Shown here piece after piece: positions 6,502 through 10,740 of a DNA stretch of 10,740 nucleotides. The notes below the pieces were generated by a model, which saw only the letters and a program-made list of their open reading frames with translations, had not been told where the DNA came from and did no database searches. Source of the stretch: Pararhodospirillum photometricum DSM 122 (GTDB lineage: Bacteria; Pseudomonadota; Alphaproteobacteria; Rhodospirillales; Rhodospirillaceae); the NCBI RefSeq assembly GCF_000284415.1, contig NC_017059.1:750384-761123 (forward strand). The letters are read 5' to 3'. How positions within the stretch are numbered: position 1 is the first letter of the stretch; every line of letters begins with the position of its first letter. A program made the translations under genes and the position numbers.

Positions 6502-7380
6502 ATGATCATCAAGACAAAAACGGGTTTGGCGATCGCGGCTCTGGCGGTTGCCGGCGTCCTGGCGGGTTGCACGATCCCTCCCCCCCAGGATACGACAGAG
6601 TTGCGCCGTATCGAGCAGGAGCTGAAGGAGGCCTATGGCGATAAATACACCGCTGAATATGGCCATACCGACCTTGCTCGGGCCGAAACTTTCCTTGCCG
6701 CGGCGCGCAAGGCTCTGACCCAGCCCGACACCGCCGCCGAAGTGACGCATGACCTGACCTTGGCCGAGGGCTACATCACCCTTGCCCAGATCCACGGGCG
6801 TCAGGAGCGGGCAAAAACAGAGACTGTCGCGCTTAAAGCGCAGCAAAGCCAGATCATGATTGCCGCGCGCGACCGTGACGCCGAGCGTGCCAGAAATGCA
6901 TCGGGGCTGCGTCCGCTCGACAGGCGTCACGCGCGGGACCTGCAGCAGTTTCCGACGCCGATGCCCCGGACCCCGGAGCAGACCGCCCAGGCGATGCGTG
7001 AACAGTTGCGTGACTACGATTTGAGGTTTGGCGAGTACGGCGCCTCTCTTGTCTTGCAAGACGTTATGTTTGAAACGGGCAGTGCGGCTCTGCGCTCTGG
7101 GTCCAGCGCTCGCCTTGCGCCCCTGATGACCTATCTGCGCGCCAACCCCGCCACCTTGGTTCGCGTGGAAGGCCATACCGACAGCGTCGGCTCCACGGCG
7201 CAAAATGACGATCTGTCCGTGGAACGGGCCAATGCGGTGGCCAGAGCCCTGACCCAAGACGGTACGCTGACCAACCAGGTTCAGGCGTATGGTTTTGGCC
7301 AAACCCAGCCCGTCGCCACCAATACCACCCCGGCGGGGCGGGAACAGAACCGGCGCGTTGAGATCATTTTGGTTCAGTAA
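6502..7380 (+). CDS. OmpA-family peptidoglycan-binding lipoprotein with DUF4398-like domain
   Basis: The 292-residue protein has a lipoprotein signal (VLAGC, acylated Cys23). A helical DUF4398-like region follows (about 35-135, alanine and glutamate rich, probably a coiled bundle), then a linker and an OmpA C-terminal domain (about 185-292). The OmpA fold is shown by FETGSAAL (190-197), VEGHTDSVGS (222-231), N235 to A243 in the NxxLSxxRA pattern, YGFGQTQPV and NRRVEI (283-288). D227 and R242, spaced 15 apart, correspond to the pair that holds diaminopimelate in AbOmpA. It therefore probably tethers the outer membrane to the wall. ATG 6502 has AGGAG 8 nt upstream. A strong hairpin ends the operon at 7445-7485. 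Confidence 0.92.
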   Translation: MIIKTKTGLAIAALAVAGVLAGCTIPPPQDTTELRRIEQELKEAYGDKYTAEYGHTDLARAETFLAAARKALTQPDTAAEVTHDLTLAEGYITLAQIHGRQERAKTETVALKAQQSQIMIAARDRDAERARNASGLRPLDRRHARDLQQFPTPMPRTPEQTAQAMREQLRDYDLRFGEYGASLVLQDVMFETGSAALRSGSSARLAPLMTYLRANPATLVRVEGHTDSVGSTAQNDDLSVERANAVARALTQDGTLTNQVQAYGFGQTQPVATNTTPAGREQNRRVEIILVQ

Positions 7381-7415
7381 GCCCGCAAACCGGCACCCAA
7401 AAAAGGGCAGGCTGG

Positions 7416-7485
7416 GGCCCCTCGTCCGAAAGACTCAAGAGACCGAGGGGCCTGGGGAGGCCGCGCCTCCCCAGCCTTCTTCTTT
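7416..7485 (+). terminator. Terminator of the OmpA-lipoprotein operon (repeat of the hydE-end hairpin)
   Basis: ctggggaggc (7452-7461) pairs perfectly with gcctccccag (7465-7474) around a 3-nt loop, followed by CCTTCTTCTTTTT on the plus strand. Just before it, ggcccctcg (7416-7424) pairs with cgaggggcc (7444-7452). The segments 7445-7461 and 7465-7478 are identical to 1060-1076 and 1079-1092. The T-rich end fits only plus-strand termination; no clear terminator is seen for the convergent LpxR-type gene. Confidence 0.8.
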
Positions 7486-7531
7486 TTATGTGAAGAACCG
7501 TCGTGGCTTCACGGCCCCTTGAATGGTTTCC

Positions 7532-8638
7532 CTAAAAATTCAAGCCAACAGAAAGCTGGAATGACCCAAAATTATCAGGGTCTTCATGGGTATAAAACTC
7601 TTGAGATCTTAGAATATGAGAATACGATAACTTGGCCCAGTCTGAGTAAAAAATCGCGATACTCCCCTCAAGATCTCCAACCAGGGGACGCATGGGGACC
7701 GAGGGGCCTGACGAGAAACTGTTTCCATTAAGAAACATATTGTGGGCCATCGCCCGCCCTTCCACCCCTACCGACACATACCACCCAAAGAGCGTGTCCG
7801 GGGCAAAGTTGTCCTTGTTGAAGTAAGCTGTTCCCGTCGGGCCCGGGGCAATCCGGTTTGGACCATAGTCCACCTTCAGGTTTCGGCCCACGCGTACCCG
7901 CCCCCCCATTGCGGCATAGTCATAGACATTCCCAACCGCCACCCCAGCCGACGGCAAGACCTCGACCGACAGCGCATGGGTCAGGTCATGTGAAAAGCGG
8001 TAATGACGATCGTAATATAAATTGAAAGTGGGTTCATTATCGAGCTGGGAACTCCAGCCATGGGAGATGGGGGAGTTGATGCCGATATGATAGTGGTTTT
8101 GTGTTTCGCGCCCCAGAGCTCCAGGCCCAACCAGACCAATCTGGATCTGAAGGTGATCCAAAACCTTTTGATCGGCGTCCTTGAGCAGGCTCACGCCGGC
8201 ATTGATCCACCCGGCGTACGGACGATCACGCGGATCAGGTGTGTTTAGGGTTGTGTCACGAGGGGTGTACAGCTTTTGAGCTAAGGAAAAATCTAGCTTG
8301 CGCGAGGTTGTTGTCTTTCCATCGGAGAAAATCGGACTGAAGGAGGCGATCCATTTCATGGGGAGCGCGATCCCGTCGGGTCCAAGATCCGGGGAGAGAT
8401 AATCAAGCTGGATCCCCTGGGTGTAGTGCTGATCCCGACCGCCGGAGGAAAAATAATCATTCTCTTCGACCACGGAAAGGCGGCCGTTGTCTTCGGCATG
8501 GACCGCGGTTGCTTCTGTAAAAATCCCCACAGCAGTAAGCAAAACACACTTTAAAAGCGCTGATTTTTTATAGCTATTCCGCCATAGAGTGGGATTTTTA
8601 TTTTGATATTTTCTCAAAAAACTTTTCTTTGTTCCCAT
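7532..8638 (-). CDS. Outer-membrane lipid A deacylase LpxR family protein (DUF2219)
   Basis: LpxR removes the 3'-acyloxyacyl group of lipid A from inside a 12-strand outer-membrane barrel. This 368-residue protein has a long, lysine-rich N-terminus and a signal peptide (cleavage near VHA-ED, about 48). Family blocks follow: EENDYFSSGGRDQHYTQG (58-75; the Asn60-Asp61 pair matches the catalytic Asn-Asp of Salmonella LpxR), DPRDRPYAGW (135-144), and LGRETQNHYH (175-184, candidate catalytic His). Then come GWSSQLDNEP and alternating barrel strands ending with a terminal aromatic (GLNF). ATG 8638 has AGAGGTGAG upstream. Regulatory motif copy 4 is 113 nt upstream. The family is clear; the actual substrate in this organism is inferred. 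Confidence 0.9.
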   Translation of the reverse strand: MGTKKSFLRKYQNKNPTLWRNSYKKSALLKCVLLTAVGIFTEATAVHAEDNGRLSVVEENDYFSSGGRDQHYTQGIQLDYLSPDLGPDGIALPMKWIASFSPIFSDGKTTTSRKLDFSLAQKLYTPRDTTLNTPDPRDRPYAGWINAGVSLLKDADQKVLDHLQIQIGLVGPGALGRETQNHYHIGINSPISHGWSSQLDNEPTFNLYYDRHYRFSHDLTHALSVEVLPSAGVAVGNVYDYAAMGGRVRVGRNLKVDYGPNRIAPGPTGTAYFNKDNFAPDTLFGWYVSVGVEGRAMAHNMFLNGNSFSSGPSVPMRPLVGDLEGSIAIFYSDWAKLSYSHILRSQEFYTHEDPDNFGSFQLSVGLNF

Positions 8639-9005
8639 GTCCGCTCACCTCTTGATGGCCGTGATTTTGGCAGTTTTAGAAAGGGCCGCTCTGGGACTCT
8701 TTCGCCCCCCCCAACGCGCCCCGAAGGTACTTCCGGGGCATGTCGAGGCAGAGGATCGGAAAATACTCAGCCGGAAGAGGCTCTGCCTGGCCTCTCTCCG
8801 GGGGAGCGTGGGTCAGAGAAAGAGGAGGACCGGTTGTTCCGAGCAGACACCCTCAATCAAAAAAGAAGAGAGCCGGCCTGCTTTCCGGTGAAGCGGACCC
8901 TGCCTAGGGTGAGGCCCGAAAAGAGGGAACCGTTTTTCGGAGAGCGTCGAGGGAAAAACAAAGAGCTAGAGTATCGTGACTGAATCCGGTGTAGCGCCTA
9001 GTCCT
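8639..9005. other. Intergenic region upstream of the LpxR-type gene; no gene supported
   Basis: It contains regulatory motif copy 4 and otherwise purine-rich sequence. Open frames on the plus strand (about 8603-8983) start inside the LpxR-type gene or lack ribosome sites and give low-complexity, arginine-rich products, so they are not called. No clear terminator for the gene ending at 9006 is visible. Confidence 0.5.
8752..8766 (-). promoter_or_regulatory. Motif copy 4, GTATTTTCCGATCCT
   Basis: Read on the minus strand, it points to the LpxR-type gene 113 nt downstream and is identical to copy 1 over all 15 positions. Confidence 0.7.
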
Positions 9006-9437
9006 CTAGGGCATCAGAATACTGTCGATGAGGCGCAGGGCCTCGCGGCGCTGCCCGTTCCCCAAAGCCCGGCGGGCCTCGGCAATCTGGAGGCTGACCT
9101 TCTCTTGCGTCCGTTCGTTGGCGTGCCCTTGAACGACGGTGCGACTGAGCCCCCGGGTTTCGGCCATTTCAAGAGACTGCTGGGCTTGGCCGGTCCGACC
9201 GGCCGCGAGGGAATCCCGGGCCGATCTCAGGTAGTCCTCGGCAGAGGCGTTCTGCCCGATGGGAGACGGGGGTAAGCGGTGAGAGGGGGCGGCGGGAAAC
9301 TCCCGGTGCTCCCGCGGGCCGTCTCCCCGGAACGGCGTCGTCTCCTCATGGCGGTTACTATCGGAGCGCATCTGTGCCTGTACCGGCACCGACAGCACGC
9401 CAAGAACCATCAGCGTTGCAATGCCAAGATAGTTCAT
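9006..9437 (-). CDS. Secreted small helical protein of unknown function
   Basis: The 143-residue product begins with a signal peptide (MNYLGIATLMVLGVLSVPVQA, cleavage near residue 22). A charged, proline-rich linker (about 23-62) follows, then a helical C-terminal domain (65-141) with ASAEDYLRSARDSLAAGRTGQAQQSLEMAET-like helices (positions 64-94), SRTVVQG and QIAEARRALGNGQRREALRLI. I recognise this pattern from uncharacterised exported proteins of Proteobacteria in which paired helices resemble a TPR unit; no function is known. ATG 9437 is chosen over 9500 because the signal peptide starts there and TTGGAG lies 8 nt upstream. Regulatory motif copy 5 lies about 150 nt upstream on the same strand. 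The gene is monocistronic in the window. Confidence 0.8.
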   Translation of the reverse strand: MNYLGIATLMVLGVLSVPVQAQMRSDSNRHEETTPFRGDGPREHREFPAAPSHRLPPSPIGQNASAEDYLRSARDSLAAGRTGQAQQSLEMAETRGLSRTVVQGHANERTQEKVSLQIAEARRALGNGQRREALRLIDSILMP

Positions 9438-9585
9438 CGAACAGACTCCAAGAAAGATGAGGGGTATCTCCGATATGTTCATGAAATTAACGAAAACCAC
9501 ATCGGAAGGTGAATTGATTTGACGACCGCATAAGGTGAGTTTGCGTCAAGATCATTGAATTTATTTCAAACATCGAGCCGAAAGA

Positions 9586-9600
9586 AGGGTCGGAAAATAC
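9586..9600 (-). promoter_or_regulatory. Motif copy 5, GTATTTTCCGACCCT
   Basis: Read on the minus strand, it points to the secreted helical protein gene (start 9437). An inverted repeat (9609-9636) lies just upstream of it and may add to regulation. Confidence 0.7.
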
Positions 9601-9812
9601 CCAATTGATAACGGTCGCCCGTTGGAAAAACCGTTACGACACCAAAAATTGAGAAAAAATGAAGGTCGGAGAAGCTGGCTTTCCCAGATTCATTCTCCCT
9701 TGAGACGCTATCCTCCCCATTTATCATTTATTTTCATGCCTCAAGGAGGTGACCCTCAAGAGACTGCGTCCTGCTTGTGGTCTGGTTGTAACATTCCTCT
9801 ATTCAGCGATAG

Positions 9813-9827
9813 GTATTTTCCGATTCT
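9813..9827 (+). promoter_or_regulatory. Motif copy 6, GTATTTTCCGATTCT
   Basis: It points rightward to the DUF3309 and BON genes, but the first ATG is 374 nt away, the longest distance of the six. An unrecognised small RNA or short gene may lie in between. Confidence 0.6.
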
Positions 9828-10091
9828 ATTCAGAACACTTGATTTTGCGCATTGTGTTGATGGCGATCAAACCTCCTTCCCCGTTCTGGAGGCCGGAACA
9901 AAAAAGAGAGCGGATTGAGGCTCTGCCATGAAGCCTTTGACAGAAGGGGGGCGCTATTCCACGGCCGCTTCCTCAAGAGAAAGGTTCTGGCAATCTCAAC
10001 AAAAGTTCACTTACACGATAAAAATAGAATTATTTTTGTACGTTCATATTATTGAAGGGCATCGACCAAGTGAATTATTTTAGATGCGCAG

Positions 10092-10097
10092 TATAAT
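10092..10097 (+). promoter_or_regulatory. Possible -10 element TATAAT upstream of the DUF3309 gene
   Basis: A perfect TATAAT in an AT-rich stretch, 104 nt before the DUF3309 start. No good TTGACA is present at 16-18 nt, so it is only a candidate. Confidence 0.25.
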
Positions 10098-10201
10098 TTT
10101 ACAATGATAATGTCAATAAAAAATTGCTGTCGTTTTTTGGCTATGTTTACAGAAAAGATCGAGTGGAACAACGCGTGTTCAAATAAAGAAAGGGAAATCC
10201 A

Positions 10202-10357
10202 ATGGCTGGTACTATTCTTCTTATCATCGTTATCCTCCTGATTATCGGTGCTTTGCCCAGGTGGAATCATAGCAGTAACTGGGGGTACTATCCCAGTGGT
10301 GGGCTTTCGATTCTTCTTGTTGTTTTGATCATCCTCCTTCTCCTCGGGCGGATCTGA
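10202..10357 (+). CDS. DUF3309 family small membrane protein
   Basis: The 51-residue protein has two hydrophobic segments, TILLIIVILLIIGALPRW (4-21) and a second (about 36-50) that ends LLLGRI. Between them is a short polar loop with the family mark WGYYPSGGLS. This closely fits DUF3309 proteins of alphaproteobacteria, short hairpin-like membrane proteins of unknown function often found near stress genes. AAAGGGA lies 6 nt before ATG 10202. The BON gene starts 58 nt after its stop on the same strand, so they may be cotranscribed. Confidence 0.88.
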   Translation: MAGTILLIIVILLIIGALPRWNHSSNWGYYPSGGLSILLVVLIILLLLGRI

Positions 10358-10415
10358 ACGGCGAGGTTTTGGCCCTTGAATGCCTGTCCTAATCCCTGTG
10401 AAAAGGAGAGAGCCG

Positions 10416-10721
10416 ATGAGCAGCCTCGTTTTTGCTCGTAGCCTTCTGGCCGCAGCGCTCGCCCTGGGCGCTTGTGCGGAAACGGCGAGCAGCGATAGTA
10501 CGGGAACCTATATTGACGACTCCGCCATAACAGCAAAGGTAAAGATGGAAATCCTGAAAGACGACGCCTTGAAGGTCATGCAGATCGATGTGACGACTCA
10601 GGATAATGTTGTACAGCTTAGCGGCTTTGTTGACTCGTCCCGAATGGTTTCACACGCCGGAGCGGTGGCGCGCCAAGTGAGCGGTGTACGATCTGTACGC
10701 AATAACCTGATCGTTAAATAA
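10416..10721 (+). CDS. BON-domain lipoprotein (OsmY-like)
   Basis: The 101-residue product has a lipoprotein signal with lipobox LGAC (Cys20), a short Ser/Thr linker, then one BON domain (about 32-101). The BON pattern is DDSAITAKVKMEIL (34-47), MQIDVTTQDNVVQLSGFV (55-72) and AGAVARQVSGVRSVRNNLIV (81-100). BON domains bind phospholipid membranes; OsmY, with two, is a periplasmic osmotic-stress protein, and DolP is an outer-membrane lipoprotein with two. Here a single BON is probably anchored to the outer membrane, since Ala and Glu rather than Asp follow the Cys. ATG 10416 is chosen for GGAG 8 nt upstream and the signal peptide; an upstream in-frame start would add 12 residues before it. No terminator is visible before the window ends. 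Confidence 0.9.
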   Translation: MSSLVFARSLLAAALALGACAETASSDSTGTYIDDSAITAKVKMEILKDDALKVMQIDVTTQDNVVQLSGFVDSSRMVSHAGAVARQVSGVRSVRNNLIVK

Positions 10722-10740
10722 AGATCTTCACCTCTTTTTC

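Larger units (their letters stand above)
9438..10201. other. Long divergent control region; no secure gene
   Basis: This gap of about 760 nt holds outward-pointing motif copies 5 (9586-9600, minus) and 6 (9813-9827, plus), an inverted repeat taacggt/accgtta (9609-9615 with 9630-9636), and an AT-rich tract (about 10000-10130) with a perfect TATAAT at 10092-10097. A frame from GTG 9749 to TGA 9931 (60 residues, one hydrophobic segment) follows AAGGAGGTGA, but that site runs into its start codon and motif copy 6 lies inside the frame, so it is not called as a gene. Confidence 0.5.

Noticed and set aside
6487..7302. Minus-strand frame of 271 residues opposite the OmpA-lipoprotein gene
   Set aside because: Antisense shadow; the plus strand has a lipobox and a full OmpA domain with key residues.
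8603..8983. Plus-strand frame of 126 residues upstream of the LpxR-type gene
   Set aside because: No ribosome site, charged low-complexity product, and it overlaps the LpxR-type start and motif copy 4.
9463..9477. Seventh motif-like sequence, GTATCTCCGATATG
   Set aside because: It lacks one base in the core, has a different end and points away from the adjacent gene's start; judged chance.
10098..10115. Fur-box-like AATGATAATGTC near the DUF3309 gene
   Set aside because: Only a partial match in AT-rich DNA, without a full inverted repeat.

Overview
The window looks like chromosomal DNA of a GC-rich alphaproteobacterium, probably a Rhodospirillaceae relative. The grounds are the alphaproteobacterial style of the 5S and 23S rRNA sequences, an HydE maturase for [FeFe]-hydrogenase, and DUF3309, CsbD and PRC-barrel genes of types common in that class. 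The genus is inferred; no search was run.

Left part (1-2450). The 3' part of hydE (+) ends in terminator-like hairpins. An rRNA operon tail follows on the minus strand: a 5S gene inside a 10-bp processing stem, a terminator, and only the last ~250 nt of 23S rRNA. The 23S similarity stops abruptly near 1613, just 5' of the sarcin-ricin loop, and runs into an AT-rich fragment encoding the C-terminal part of a small secreted-type protein. After a gene-free pyrimidine-rich stretch comes a very small type I-E-like CRISPR array: three identical 29-nt repeats plus one half-degenerate repeat, all in a 61-nt register. No cas gene is in the window.

Right part (2450-10740). This is a cluster of small stress and envelope genes: a YflT/GSP17M-type membrane stress protein, the co-chaperone pair cbpA-cbpM, a secreted PRC-barrel protein, CsbD, a secreted helical protein followed by an OmpA-domain lipoprotein, an LpxR-type lipid A deacylase homologue, a second secreted helical protein, a DUF3309 micro-protein and a BON-domain lipoprotein. 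Most products go to the membrane, periplasm or outer membrane; the chaperones and CsbD are cytoplasmic.

The most interesting signal is a 15-nt motif, GTATWTTCCGANNCT, found six times in this right part. Every copy lies upstream of a transcription unit and points toward it: 2708 (+), 5640 (-), 5839 (+), 8752 (-), 9586 (-) and 9813 (+). It does not read as a standard sigma-70 or EcfG promoter. It probably marks an uncharacterised promoter element or activator site joining these scattered genes into one envelope/general-stress regulon.
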